NCBI RefSeq assembly: GCF_019218755.1
Contig: NZ_JAHUWZ010000002.1
Span: forward strand, 1 to 64,000
Source: Acidovorax sp. sif1233
GTDB lineage: Bacteria; Pseudomonadota; Gammaproteobacteria; Burkholderiales; Burkholderiaceae_C
Direction of reading: 5' to 3'
Length of the DNA: 64,000 nucleotides
The notes under the pieces are model-generated. The model worked only from the letters and a program-made list of their open reading frames with translations. It was not told the origin of the DNA and ran no database searches. Shown here in pieces: positions 54,522 to 63,311 of this stretch. Position numbers and translations under genes: made by a program. Numbering within the stretch: position 1 is the stretch's first letter; each line of letters begins with the position of its first letter.

Positions 54522-54886
54522 GAACCGATCGACTTCAACGGCTGCTCAACCTTTCGCAAGGCAACCTTACTCCCGCAGACGCGCGGCATCTTGCCAGCGA
54601 GACCTATGCCGTGATGGCGTGGGTGATTTCGATGTGCGGCCCGATCGCCCTAGCCGACAAAGCATCGTGGGAACTGGTGTCCTCGGAGTGCTGGTTGGAG
54701 CGCATGGATGGGCATGACTGGTACCGGGCGCACCCGGACCAGTTGCCGCTGGATCAGGATGAGATCGTGCACCGCGAGCTGATGGCCGCGCTGCGATACC
54801 TGAACGACAGAGGCCTGCTGATGTCGCACCACGGCAATCCGAACCTGGTTCGGCCAGTACCTGCTCTGGAGGCACTTTGCTCATGA
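54518..54886 (+). CDS. Hypothetical early protein
   Basis: The 122-residue protein is helical (ADARHLASETYAVMAWVISM) with Trp-rich WELVSSECWLERMDGHDWYR and a wing-like RELMAALRYLNDRGLLMSHH. Unrecognised. Coupled to both neighbours. Confidence 0.55.
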   Translation: MRTDRLQRLLNLSQGNLTPADARHLASETYAVMAWVISMCGPIALADKASWELVSSECWLERMDGHDWYRAHPDQLPLDQDEIVHRELMAALRYLNDRGLLMSHHGNPNLVRPVPALEALCS

Positions 54887-55359
54887 CTGATTTTTTTCAA
54901 GATTTACGCCGGGCGCTGGCAGAGCTGCCGAAGGTGGAGCAGTGGTTCGTGGTGGGTGCCCCATGGGGCAAGGGCGATTTCATCGTGGCTGGAAACCCGG
55001 ACCCGCACCTGGGCCAGTACGTCGCCGATACCGAGAACTTCGACGGCGAGGGACAGCAGGTGCTGGAAAACGCTGCTTTCATTGCGGCGGCCAACCCGTT
55101 CACCGTGCGACTACTGCTGGCCGAGCTGGATGCTCTGCGAGCGACTGTTGCGTTGTTCCAGCGGCCCGGGCTGGAAGCTGCTGCACGATGGATCGACCAG
55201 CGGCGCGATGCCTTCGACGCTGCGTTCGGACAGATAGATCCCGATACGGGCACGGTCGAGTTCGGTAGGGGCGCCACGGCGAATGCCAGGGAGGACTACA
55301 GCAACGAGCTGGCCGAGCTCGCCGAGGGGATTCGCGGGTTGTCGAAGGGAGGTGCGTGA
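54883..55359 (+). CDS. Ead/Ea22-like early protein
   Basis: The 158-residue protein has FIVAGNPDPHLGQYVADTEN, NAAFIAAANPFTVRLLLAEL and DALRATVALF. The 'A-x-F-I-A-A-x-N-P-x-x-V-x-x-L-L-x-x-L-D-x-L' pattern is the signature of Ead/Ea22 proteins of many phages. Their function is unknown; in lambda relatives they lie in the nonessential early region. Confidence 0.72.
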   Translation: MTDFFQDLRRALAELPKVEQWFVVGAPWGKGDFIVAGNPDPHLGQYVADTENFDGEGQQVLENAAFIAAANPFTVRLLLAELDALRATVALFQRPGLEAAARWIDQRRDAFDAAFGQIDPDTGTVEFGRGATANAREDYSNELAELAEGIRGLSKGGA

Positions 55360-55598
55360 TGGGCTACATCAACCCCCTTCTGAAGCTGCCAGCTGGAAAG
55401 GCTCTGCAGGCTTTGCCTGCGGCAGACCGTCAGCGCATTGAAGCAGTAATGCGTGACCTGCGTAACCAGGCGAATGAAGAAGCGGACAAAGCCTGGGCAC
55501 GGCGCAAAGGGCCCATGGCCGCCTACTGGCGAGCGGTTGCAACGTATGCAAGACACGTTGCCCATGTACTTTCCTGCGGCACGAAGGGGGCTGTATGA
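55359..55598 (+). CDS. Hypothetical early protein
   Basis: The 79-residue protein is helical (ALQALPAADRQRIEAVMRDL). A GTG three bases upstream is an alternative start. GAAGGGAGG is a good ribosome site. Unrecognised. Confidence 0.5.
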   Translation: MGYINPLLKLPAGKALQALPAADRQRIEAVMRDLRNQANEEADKAWARRKGPMAAYWRAVATYARHVAHVLSCGTKGAV

Positions 55599-55852
55599 GA
55601 CCCACCCAACACCCCTCGAACAACGATGTGCTGGGCGCCCCGCCCGGCGTGCCCATCGAGCAATGCCGTCCGCTGTACATCACCCGGGTGATGTTCGACA
55701 GCGGTATCCCTGCCGTGTGGTCGTACTGGGAGCCCAGCCCGGAGGAGCGTGCGGCGATCGCGGCCGGCGCCCCGGTGCGGTTCTCGTGCTGGGGCATGTC
55801 GCACCCACCCGTGAGCATCGGCGTGGACGGCGTGGAGGACCGGCCATGGTGA
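55595..55852 (+). CDS. Hypothetical early protein
   Basis: The 85-residue protein is Pro-rich at both ends (PPGVPIEQCRPLYITRVMFD; FSCWGMSHPPVSIGVDG). Probably a compact beta protein. Unrecognised. Coupled. Confidence 0.5.
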   Translation: MRPTQHPSNNDVLGAPPGVPIEQCRPLYITRVMFDSGIPAVWSYWEPSPEERAAIAAGAPVRFSCWGMSHPPVSIGVDGVEDRPW

Positions 55853-56046
55853 GCAGCACTGTGAATCTGTACCCCGTGCTGCTGGCCTGCATGGCCGCAG
55901 TGTTCGCGGTGGGGGCCGTGTTGATGGCCAGGCCTGCCATATCTGATCGGGCGGCTGATCGCATCACGGTCTGCCTTGTCGCCTTGGCCGCCGTGGCGCT
56001 GGTGTTGGCTTTGGTGGCGACCGTGTTCCCCGTGGGCCGGGCATGA
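55846..56046 (+). CDS. Small two-helix membrane protein
   Basis: The 66-residue protein has two hydrophobic segments (NLYPVLLACMAAVFAVGAVL and ITVCLVALAAVALVLALVAT) joined by a short loop with charges. It overlaps neighbours by 7 and 4 bp. A small inner-membrane phage protein, perhaps an exclusion factor or a cryptic holin-like gene; unproven. Confidence 0.6.
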   Translation: MVSSTVNLYPVLLACMAAVFAVGAVLMARPAISDRAADRITVCLVALAAVALVLALVATVFPVGRA

Positions 56047-56372
56047 GCGGGCGCATCTACATCGCCGGGCCCATGACGGGCCTGCCGGACTTCAACTACC
56101 CCGCCTTCAACGCCGAGGCACTGCGCCTGCGCGGCGCGGGCTGGCATGTGGAGAACCCGGCCGAGAACCCCCCGCCCCCCTGCGGATCGTGGGCGGGCTA
56201 CATGCGGATGGCGCTGGCGCAGCTGGTGACGTGTGACGCCATCACGCTGCTGCCGGGCTGGGCCCGCTCGAAGGGGGCGTGCATCGAGCATTTCGTGGCG
56301 GTGCAACTGGGCCTGGCCGTGGTGTACCACGAGCCGCCCACGCCGCAATCCATACAGATTTCGAGTTTTTGA
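56043..56372 (+). CDS. DUF4406 protein (nucleoside 2-deoxyribosyltransferase-like)
   Basis: The 109-residue protein matches DUF4406: IYIAGPMTGLPDFNYPAFNA near the start, EALRLRGAGWHVENPAENPP, and the later DAITLLPGWARSKGACIEHF. The fold is that of nucleoside deoxyribosyltransferases, so a role in nucleotide handling during replication is likely. Common in phage early operons. Confidence 0.82.
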   Translation: MSGRIYIAGPMTGLPDFNYPAFNAEALRLRGAGWHVENPAENPPPPCGSWAGYMRMALAQLVTCDAITLLPGWARSKGACIEHFVAVQLGLAVVYHEPPTPQSIQISSF

Positions 56373-56386
56373 GTTCATCACCCGCC

Positions 56387-56414
56387 AGTCGTGCGCGGGT
56401 AGCTATCAATAAAA
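56387..56414. repeat. Comamonadaceae repeat, partial copy before the primase
   Basis: GTGCGCGGGTAGCTATCAAT resembles one half of the 9482-9534 repeat. It sits 4 bp from the primase ATG and may shape that gene's translation start. Confidence 0.4.
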
Positions 56415-56418
56415 GAGC

Positions 56419-59310
56419 ATGACAACAACATCATCAGCGGGGGCCGGCAAGCGGCCGGACCTCGCCGCGAAGCTGAATGCGGAGATCGATTGCGAGGACC
56501 TGGCCGAGCGGCTGGGGCTGGTGCGCCCCGGCGGCACATCAGGAAATTTCCGCAGCCCACACCACCCGGACAAGGCGCCCAGCGTGTCGGTCTACGTTCC
56601 GGGGACGGGCGGGCCCAAGCGCTGGAAGGACTGGAGCACCGAGGAGGGTGGCGGGCCTGTGGACATGGTGATGTGGGCGCGCGGGCTGGACTTTCCGGAC
56701 GCTGTGAAGGAGCTGGCGCAGATGTATGGCATGTCGGTGCCTGCGCCGGCGCAGGCGGGCGGGCCGCCGATGCCCCGGCGTGAGCCCACGCTGGCCGAGT
56801 GGATCGGCGACAAGTGCATGGCCGCGGCCAAGAGTGACCAGAAGGAGCTGCTGCTGAACTACCTGTGCGGCAAGGAAGAGGGGCAGCGGCACCTGAGCGT
56901 GAAGATGGTGGAGGAGGGGATCAAGCGGGGCACGGTGGGCCTGAACACCTGGACCAAACCCGGTGCCTCGCCCGGGGAGCCGGGCTACGGTGGGCTGGCC
57001 GCGGCATTCCTGGTGCGCTCGCGCCTCGATCGCCAGGTGGTGGGGGTGGACATGCGCTACATCGACCCGGAGGCGAACGGCGGGCAGAAGACGCAGAGCC
57101 AGGGCGAGAAGGTGGGGGCGCCCTGGGTGCTGGACTGGAGGCGCCTGGCCAGCGCGCGCACGGTGGTTGTGGTGGAGAGCGCGATCAACGCCCTGAGCGT
57201 GGAGAGCTGCGAGCTGCCTGGAACGGCGGCGCTGGCGGTGCGGGGCACGCAGACGATCGACGGCGGCGACTGGTCTTTTCTGCGCGGCAAGCAGGTGCTG
57301 CTGGCGTTTGACAACGATCACAAGCCGCTGGAGAGCGGCGAGCACAAGGGCTTTTGCCCGGGCCCGCTGGCGGCCTGGCGCATGCACGAGATCCTAACGG
57401 GCCTGGACATCAGCTGCATGCTGGTGGAGCAGTCGGGCTGGATGCATGGCGAGAAGCCGATCAACGACCTGAACGACCTGCTGCAGCTGCGCGGGGTGGA
57501 GGGCCTGGCCAACGCGCTCAAGATCCTGGAGGAGGGGGCGATTCCGGGCTTGGCCACCAAGTCGTACCGCCCGGGCAAGCAGCGGCTATGGCTGCCCACG
57601 CATGACTTTTACGCCTACGGCAAATACCGTGTGGAGCCAGATTTCACGCGGGCGATCAAGGCCAGCGAGCGGGACGAGGAGGGGAACGAGAAGATTTCGT
57701 ACGCCGATATCTGCGGGTTCCGCATCGCGGCGGTGAGCCGGGTGCAGATCGCTTCGCCTACGTCGACCATGACGGGCGATGCGGACAACAGCCCGCGCAC
57801 GGTGTTTGCCCTGTCCGTGCAGGTGGCTCGCCACGGCGCGCAGCTGCAGCGCCGGGTGGTGGACGACGAGCGCCTGCACAACCAGGACGTATGGAAGAAG
57901 CTGGGGCCCATCTATGCCCCCACGTCGTTTGCCCGCCTGGTGAACGTGTGGGAGCGTGCATCGAGCATCGGCGCGCGGGAGGCCATCAACTTCGTGGGGC
58001 TGGCCTGGCGCGACGGGCGGCCGGTGGTGAACGAGGGGCCGGACTGCTTCTTCACGGATGCCCGGCAGCAGTGCCCGTACAGCGACCTGGTTTTCCCGAG
58101 CGGCACGCTGGACCAGGCGCGCGAGGTGCTGGGGCAGTTCCAGCGCACGTTCAAGGACAACGCGGCAATGATCCCGCTGGTGTGGGGCCTGGGCGCGCAT
58201 TTGAAGGCCTTCCTGGGCTTTTGGCCGCATTTCGTGATGCAGGCCGAGAAGGGCACAGGCAAGAGCACGCTGGTGAAGCGCCTGGAGCGCGCGATCGCCA
58301 TGGTGATGAGCAGCCGCCAGAGCCTGCAGACGGAGTTCCGCCAGCTGACCAGCATCAGCTACACCAGCCACCCCGTGGGCTGGGGCGAGATGAGCGCGAA
58401 CAAGCAGGACATCATCAACAAGGCCATCCACAACCTGCAGGAGAGCTACCAGTACGAGCACACGAGGCGGGGGGCTGAGCTGATCGACTATCTGCTGTGC
58501 GCCCCGGTGCTGCTCGCCGGCGAGGATGTGCCTGTGCAGAGCCTGCAGGGCAAGGTGGTGCGCTCGGAGCTGACGCTGGTCCGGCGCGGGCCGGAGATGC
58601 CGCAGGATCTGCCCGTTTTCCCGGTGAAGCAGTGGCTGCAGTTCCTGGCCAGGCAGGAAAAGGCGCGGGTACGGCGGCTGCACGACGACATGGTGAAGCG
58701 GCTGACCGATAGCTGCGTGGCCACAACCACGGACTCGGGCGCCCAGCGGATGGTGCACAACTATGCGGCCGTGGCCGCGGCGTGGCACCTGCTGTGCGAG
58801 TTCGCAGGACTGGCTGAGCACCAGGGCGGGTTCATTGGATCCCTCACGGCCGAGATGAATTCCCACATCGGCGAGAGCGTGAGCGACCGCCAGCCGTGGG
58901 CCTGGATCACGGACAAGCTGCTGACCGAGATTGCGCAGCGCAATTTCCGGTACCCGTTCGAGTTCGACTCGATCGACGACATCCCGGTGCTGTGCGTGCG
59001 CACCGCCCACGTGATGGCGCACATCAGCTCGACGCCGACGCTGCGCGAGTTCTGGGACGGCCTGCCCGTCAAGAGCGATCGCGTCTACAAGAAGCAGCTG
59101 CACGCCGCCGGCGTGCTGATGGAGGGCAAGGACGGCCAGCCGCTGGCCGTGGAACGCACCATTGGCAACGCCCGGGTGTCGAACATGGTGGCCATCCCCC
59201 TGTCGGAGCTGGTGAAGTACGGCCTGCACGCGGTGGTGCCCAAGCGGTACGACCCTGCTGCGGGGCCCCAGGGGGATGACGGTGGACCAAGGGGGCCTTT
59301 CGATGCATGA
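56419..59310 (+). CDS. Primase-helicase fusion (Toprim plus P-loop ATPase)
   Basis: The 963-residue protein begins with a DnaG-like N-terminal module (residues about 20-105: DCEDLAERLGLVRPGGTSGN, FRSPHHPDKAPSVSVYV) in which the usual zinc-binding Cys residues are missing. A Toprim-like domain follows (residues about 250-330: VVVVESAINALSVESCELPG, VLLAFDNDHK). The helicase-type ATPase begins with AEKGTGKSTLVKRL near residue 605 and a later LLAGEDVPV. It probably primes and unwinds phage DNA at the adjacent origin-like region. The ribosome site is weak. Confidence 0.78.
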   Translation: MTTTSSAGAGKRPDLAAKLNAEIDCEDLAERLGLVRPGGTSGNFRSPHHPDKAPSVSVYVPGTGGPKRWKDWSTEEGGGPVDMVMWARGLDFPDAVKELAQMYGMSVPAPAQAGGPPMPRREPTLAEWIGDKCMAAAKSDQKELLLNYLCGKEEGQRHLSVKMVEEGIKRGTVGLNTWTKPGASPGEPGYGGLAAAFLVRSRLDRQVVGVDMRYIDPEANGGQKTQSQGEKVGAPWVLDWRRLASARTVVVVESAINALSVESCELPGTAALAVRGTQTIDGGDWSFLRGKQVLLAFDNDHKPLESGEHKGFCPGPLAAWRMHEILTGLDISCMLVEQSGWMHGEKPINDLNDLLQLRGVEGLANALKILEEGAIPGLATKSYRPGKQRLWLPTHDFYAYGKYRVEPDFTRAIKASERDEEGNEKISYADICGFRIAAVSRVQIASPTSTMTGDADNSPRTVFALSVQVARHGAQLQRRVVDDERLHNQDVWKKLGPIYAPTSFARLVNVWERASSIGAREAINFVGLAWRDGRPVVNEGPDCFFTDARQQCPYSDLVFPSGTLDQAREVLGQFQRTFKDNAAMIPLVWGLGAHLKAFLGFWPHFVMQAEKGTGKSTLVKRLERAIAMVMSSRQSLQTEFRQLTSISYTSHPVGWGEMSANKQDIINKAIHNLQESYQYEHTRRGAELIDYLLCAPVLLAGEDVPVQSLQGKVVRSELTLVRRGPEMPQDLPVFPVKQWLQFLARQEKARVRRLHDDMVKRLTDSCVATTTDSGAQRMVHNYAAVAAAWHLLCEFAGLAEHQGGFIGSLTAEMNSHIGESVSDRQPWAWITDKLLTEIAQRNFRYPFEFDSIDDIPVLCVRTAHVMAHISSTPTLREFWDGLPVKSDRVYKKQLHAAGVLMEGKDGQPLAVERTIGNARVSNMVAIPLSELVKYGLHAVVPKRYDPAAGPQGDDGGPRGPFDA

Positions 59311-59600
59311 CGCTGGCCAACCCCCCGCCTTCCAGGGCAACACGCGCCGCCAGGCGCTTCCTGCCATCCGCGTAGCGGCATGTTGGGATTCATGCGGCGG
59401 GGGCATCGCCCGCCTGTCGCACCCCCCGCACCCCCCAACCGAGAAGGCCCCGCCGACATCGGGGAAACCCCGAGAGGGAGGGGGGCCAGGGCATAGCTTT
59501 TACCAATGCCGGGTACCGGGGGCACTTCAAAAAACCCGTGGATCGGGCCTTCCAAATTGGCGAAACCCGCATGGCTGTAAGGCTGCGGCCCGATTTGGAC

Positions 59601-59901
59601 CTGTGGAATATCCACAGGTGTGTTCTTTTTTTACACAGGTCGGTGTGTTTTCTCCACATATGCAGTTTTTGCGGCGCGGCCCCTTTTCTTCTTCTCTTCT
59701 TCTTTTTTTAGAAGAGAGAGAGAGGAGAGAAGGCGCGAACGCAAGCAAACGGGCATCCACAAGTCTGTTTTTTTGTAACCGAAAGTATCCACAAGTCGGG
59801 GGCGGCATCCACGGGTTTTCCGTGGATGGTTTCAGGCGTGGATTCGTTGACTGGCGCGGCTTTGCGCCCGGCAGCGGGTGGTTTCCACGGTCCACAGGTG
59901 G
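59601..59901. other. Origin-like region with repeated TATCCACA-type boxes and a purine/pyrimidine tract
   Basis: Boxes: TATCCACAGG (59609), TTACACAGGTCGG (59631), TCTCCACATA (59651), CATCCACAAGTC (59754), TATCCACAAGTCGG (59786), CATCCACGGG (59806), inverted CGTGGATGG (59821) and TCCACAGGTGG (59891). Most differ from the DnaA box TTATCCACA by one or two bases. Between them, 59681-59731 is a pyrimidine run followed by a purine run. It has no ORF with coding character and stands between primase and integrase. The rest of the 59311-59946 gap, on the left, shows only GC-rich hairpins. Confidence 0.55.
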
Positions 59902-59946
59902 AAATGCCTGTGTGGCCCCCTCGGCATTGGTTTTCTGGAGGTGCGC

Positions 59947-60984
59947 ATGGCGCTGAACGGGTGGACGGACGAGCAGTTGATTGATGCGTGGATGGAATTT
60001 ATGAGGCTGAACCAGAACCGTGCGCCGCGCACCCTTGAGGCCTACCGCCTGGCCATGGAGCGGCTGCAAGAATTTGTGAAGGAAACAGTGGGCCGTGGCT
60101 CAATCAAAGATGTGGACCACCAGCAGCTGGAACTCTTCTGCGGCCTGTGGCTGCACAAGAAGGGCGTGGTGGCTCGCAGCCGCAAGCCCTATATCTCGGC
60201 CGTCCGTGGCTTCTACCAGTGGTGCCTGGAGCGCGGCCATATCGAGCGCAGCGCTGCCGAGGCCCTGGGCCACCCCCGCACCGGCAAGCCGCTGCCGAAC
60301 GTGATCAGCCTGGCCAACGCTGAGCGGCTGATGAATGCGCCGGATCTTGGGACCTTCAAGGGCATCCGTGATTCAGCCATCCTTCATCTGCTGGTGGGCT
60401 GCGGGCTGCGCGTGTCAGGCCTGTGCCGGCTGAATGAAGGGGATCTGCACCGGGACACGCTGGCCGGCAAGACGCGGCTGTATTTGCGAGTGCTGGAGAA
60501 GGGCGACAAGGAGCGGGTGTTGCCTCTGCCGCGGGAGGCCGAGGCAATCCTGCTGGTGTACCTGGGGCATGAGGACCTGGCCGAGATCGACCGCAACACC
60601 TTGGACCGGCGGGGCAACCCGGACAAGGTGCTGTTCGTCTCGACGCGCAATAGCACGGTGTCCGAGGACGCCTACCGAGGCGAGGAGCGGCGCCTGAGCC
60701 GCCAGGCCGTTCATGACCTGGTGCAGACCTATGGCACCCCGCTGGGCATACCCATCAAGCACCTTCACCCCCATGCCATGCGCCACCTGTACGGCACCGA
60801 GCTGACCGAGGGCGACGTGCCCACCGTGTCGGTGTCGGATCTGATGGGACATGCGGACCCCAAGTCCACGGCCATCTATGTAGCGCTGAGCGTGCGCAAG
60901 AAGACCCGCCTGGTCGACGAGCACGGCCCGCTGGCCAAGCTGAGCACGCCGGTGAGCCAGCTGCTCAAGCGCCTGCCTTCCTGA
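59947..60984 (+). CDS. Tyrosine recombinase, XerC/D-like
   Basis: The 345-residue protein has an N-terminal SAM-like domain (MALNGWTDEQLIDAWMEFMR ... SRKPYISAVRGFYQWCLERG) and the catalytic domain with Arg155 (VGCGLRVSGLCRLN), H276-x-x-R279 (HPHAMRHLYG), His302 (LMGHADPKS) and Tyr311 (TAIYVALS). The ATG at 59947 follows CTGGAGGTGCGC; a longer in-frame start lies in the repeat region and is unlikely. It could be an integrase, or resolve multimers at the neighbouring origin. Confidence 0.87.
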   Translation: MALNGWTDEQLIDAWMEFMRLNQNRAPRTLEAYRLAMERLQEFVKETVGRGSIKDVDHQQLELFCGLWLHKKGVVARSRKPYISAVRGFYQWCLERGHIERSAAEALGHPRTGKPLPNVISLANAERLMNAPDLGTFKGIRDSAILHLLVGCGLRVSGLCRLNEGDLHRDTLAGKTRLYLRVLEKGDKERVLPLPREAEAILLVYLGHEDLAEIDRNTLDRRGNPDKVLFVSTRNSTVSEDAYRGEERRLSRQAVHDLVQTYGTPLGIPIKHLHPHAMRHLYGTELTEGDVPTVSVSDLMGHADPKSTAIYVALSVRKKTRLVDEHGPLAKLSTPVSQLLKRLPS

Positions 60985-61230
60985 TCTTTCCCGCCCCTTA
61001 ATTTCTCCACGGTATTTAGACCTGTATCCATATGCCCGTCCGCACATCATGTACACACAAACTCGGGAGTGTCACCCTCACGGTCAGCGGGAACCGGCAT
61101 CGCTGCGTGGTCCCGCGCTCCGCCGCAACTTCGCCTCATAACGGCCTAACTCGTCCGGGGGGTGCGCTGCGTGCTCTGTCGAACTGCGCAGTGGAGGGCC
61201 TGGGCCTGTCTACGGTGAGAGGGCTGCGCG

Positions 61231-61746
61231 ATGCATGAAACCCGCAGTGCCGGACCTGCAGGCGCGCAGCAGGACTGGATCGATGGATATCACAACTGCG
61301 AATCAGTATCAATTGCACAGGGGGTGGGGGCCCGGCAATGCGAATCGTTCGCACCGGGGGAGGGGGGTGGGTACCTGGGTGAATGCACCCCGTCCCAACT
61401 TTGGGAGGATGCGAAATTTCGCGAACTCGATCGCATGGGCCTGCCCCAGGTGTGGCTCGATGTGGCGCGCGACATTGGCTACGACGCCTTCATGACGATG
61501 TGGCGCCGCCTGGATTCGGCGATCGAGCTGCGCAGCGAGGCGGAATCCATGATCGAAGTGAAGCTGCGCCGCTACGCCAGCTTTCAGCGGTACCAGCGCA
61601 ATCGCTTCATCGAAACCCTCGTCTCCATGGGCTGCTCCAGCCAGGAGATCCGGGCGCGAGTGCGGACCAACATTGGTGAGGAATTGAGCCTGCATCACAT
61701 ACGCCGCTTGGTGAAGCAACTTCGAACTACAGTGAACCAGCCATGA
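61231..61746 (+). CDS. HTH-like partner protein of the serine recombinase
   Basis: The 171-residue protein has a low-complexity N-terminus (residues 1-50). A helical core follows: ECTPSQLWEDAKFRELDRMG, LPQVWLDVARDIGYDAFMTM, WRRLDSAIELRSEAESMIEV. The C-terminus has a helix-turn-helix look (TLVSMGCSSQEIRARVRTNI, LSLHHIRRLVKQLR). The stop overlaps the recombinase ATG, so it may be a directionality or accessory factor. The region before it (60985-61230) has no gene. Confidence 0.65.
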   Translation: MHETRSAGPAGAQQDWIDGYHNCESVSIAQGVGARQCESFAPGEGGGYLGECTPSQLWEDAKFRELDRMGLPQVWLDVARDIGYDAFMTMWRRLDSAIELRSEAESMIEVKLRRYASFQRYQRNRFIETLVSMGCSSQEIRARVRTNIGEELSLHHIRRLVKQLRTTVNQP

Positions 61747-63311
61747 AACGAGCAATCATTTACGCCCGCGTGAGTACAAAGCGGCAGGCCGACGACGGCC
61801 TGCCAGTCGAGAGTCAGATCGAGCATTGCAAGGCCAAGGCCGAGGCGCTGGGGGCGACGGTGGCCAAGGTGTATGTGGACGGCGGGATTTCGGGCACCAC
61901 GGACCGGCGCCCGTCCTTTCAAGACGCTCTGAACTACTGCGCGGTGATGGACATCGACTACTTCATCACATGGTCATCCAGCCGCTTTGCCCGCAACCAC
62001 CTGGATGCCGGGCACTACAAGGGCGTGCTGGGGCGATACGGCACGAGGCTCATTTACTCGAGCACAGAGGTGGACCTGCGAACAGATGATGGCTGGTTCA
62101 TCGATGCCATCGGTTCCGTGATTGACGAGCGGTACTCACGGCAGGTGGCCACCGACACCCGCCGCTCGATGCTCAAAGCCGCGCGCGACGGGTACTTTCT
62201 GGGGGGGCGTGTGCCCTTCGGCTACCTCACGGTGGCGGATGGCAAGCGCAAGCGCCTGGCTGTGCACCCCACTGAATCCCTCGTGGTGCAGCAGATTTTT
62301 TCGATGTCGCTGAGGGGTTGTGGCGCAAAGATGACAGCCCTGAACCTGAACGCTCAGGGCCTGACGCTGCGAGGCAAACCGTTTTCGAAAAACACGGTGC
62401 ATTTCATCCTCACAAACCAGACCTATGCGGGCTGGACCATCTTCAACCGCACATCGAAACGGGCTCTCAACCCTGTCGAGGACTGGGTGAAGGTGCCAAG
62501 CCACGCGGCGCTCGTCGACCCCGAAGAATTTGAGAAGGTCCAAAAAATGAAATTCGACAGGAACCCGGCCAACGTGGGCGGCCAGCCTCGCAGCCACTTC
62601 GCCTTCACTGGGATGTTGCGGTGTGGGCTGTGCGGCGCGAGCCTGCAGACCTGCAGCGGCACTGGCCGGGGCCGGACGTACCACTACTACGGGTGCAGAA
62701 ATGCCTTGTCGGGCAAGCGCGGGTGCAGCTTCTCCCGGGTGCGCACTGAGCTTTTCGACGAGTGGATGCTGGGAGAACTGCTTGACCAGGTGCTGACGCC
62801 GGCACGCATGGGCGACATCATCGAGCAGGCCCAGGCGAGTCGTGGCGAGTGGGCCAGAGAGCGAGACGGCAGGCGCACTGCGCTGGTGTCCGAGCTCCGT
62901 GCCACCGAGAAAGCCCGATCAAACCTGTACGGCATCCTCGAAATGCATGGAAAAGACGCCCCGAACCTAGGAGACCTCACGCTGCGGCTACGTGAACTGA
63001 ACGAGCGCGTGAAAGCCCTGGAGGGCAGTTTGCTGGATCTGGAAAACGAGCCCGTGACCGTGAGCGACATGAACGACGTGGATCCTGCTGATGCGGCAGA
63101 GGTGCTGCGGGGCATCGTCATGGATTGCACTGACCCCAAGAAACTGCGCGAGTTTCTGGGTGCGTTCGTGAAGGAGGTGACGGTGGGGGTGAATGAAGTC
63201 GTGGTGGACTATCACCCGGAATGCCTGGTGCGGTTGGACAACCGCACCAGGGTTCACAGTGCCAGTAAATGGCTCCTCGACCTGGGCTCGAACCAGGGAC
63301 CTACGGATTAA
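61743..63311 (+). CDS. Large serine recombinase (phage integrase)
   Basis: The 522-residue protein starts with a resolvase domain (IIYARVSTKRQADDGLPVES, catalytic Ser11; SSSRFARNHLDAGHYKGVL; DERYSRQVATDTRRSML). The recombinase domain has GGRVPFGYLTVADGKRKRLA, TNQTYAGWTIFNRTSKRALN. A zinc ribbon follows (CGLCGASLQTC ... CRNA...GC) and then a coiled coil (residues about 385-445). The last 14 codons are antisense to tRNA-Asn: the stop at 63309 is in host tRNA sequence, so the C-terminus depends on integration. This protein most probably integrates the element. Confidence 0.9.
   Translation: MKRAIIYARVSTKRQADDGLPVESQIEHCKAKAEALGATVAKVYVDGGISGTTDRRPSFQDALNYCAVMDIDYFITWSSSRFARNHLDAGHYKGVLGRYGTRLIYSSTEVDLRTDDGWFIDAIGSVIDERYSRQVATDTRRSMLKAARDGYFLGGRVPFGYLTVADGKRKRLAVHPTESLVVQQIFSMSLRGCGAKMTALNLNAQGLTLRGKPFSKNTVHFILTNQTYAGWTIFNRTSKRALNPVEDWVKVPSHAALVDPEEFEKVQKMKFDRNPANVGGQPRSHFAFTGMLRCGLCGASLQTCSGTGRGRTYHYYGCRNALSGKRGCSFSRVRTELFDEWMLGELLDQVLTPARMGDIIEQAQASRGEWARERDGRRTALVSELRATEKARSNLYGILEMHGKDAPNLGDLTLRLRELNERVKALEGSLLDLENEPVTVSDMNDVDPADAAEVLRGIVMDCTDPKKLREFLGAFVKEVTVGVNEVVVDYHPECLVRLDNRTRVHSASKWLLDLGSNQGPTD
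63270..63289. other. Candidate right attachment site (attR) in tRNA-Asn
   Basis: TGGCTCC-N6-TGGGCTC, the 3' end of tRNA-Asn, is the partner of 17939-17958. The serine recombinase ORF crosses it. No long exact direct repeat of the tRNA end was found at the left border, so the core is unresolved. Confidence 0.4.

Larger units (their letters stand above)
17939..63311. mobile_element. Siphovirus-type prophage, about 45 kb
   Basis: A full gene complement is visible: terminase, portal, capsid, tail with tape measure, lysis, umuDC, regulators, replication, integration. The right end lies in tRNA-Asn, where the serine recombinase frame runs into the tRNA. The left end lies between aat and 18213 and its exact base is not resolved. 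No inactivating frameshift or insertion sequence was seen in the main structural genes, so the element may be inducible. Confidence 0.85.

Noticed and set aside
59276..59956. A 226-codon + strand frame over the primase-integrase gap
   Set aside because: Composition is unnatural (poly-Ser/Leu then Arg/Glu from the pyrimidine-purine tract) and it overlaps the primase end; the region looks non-coding and origin-like.
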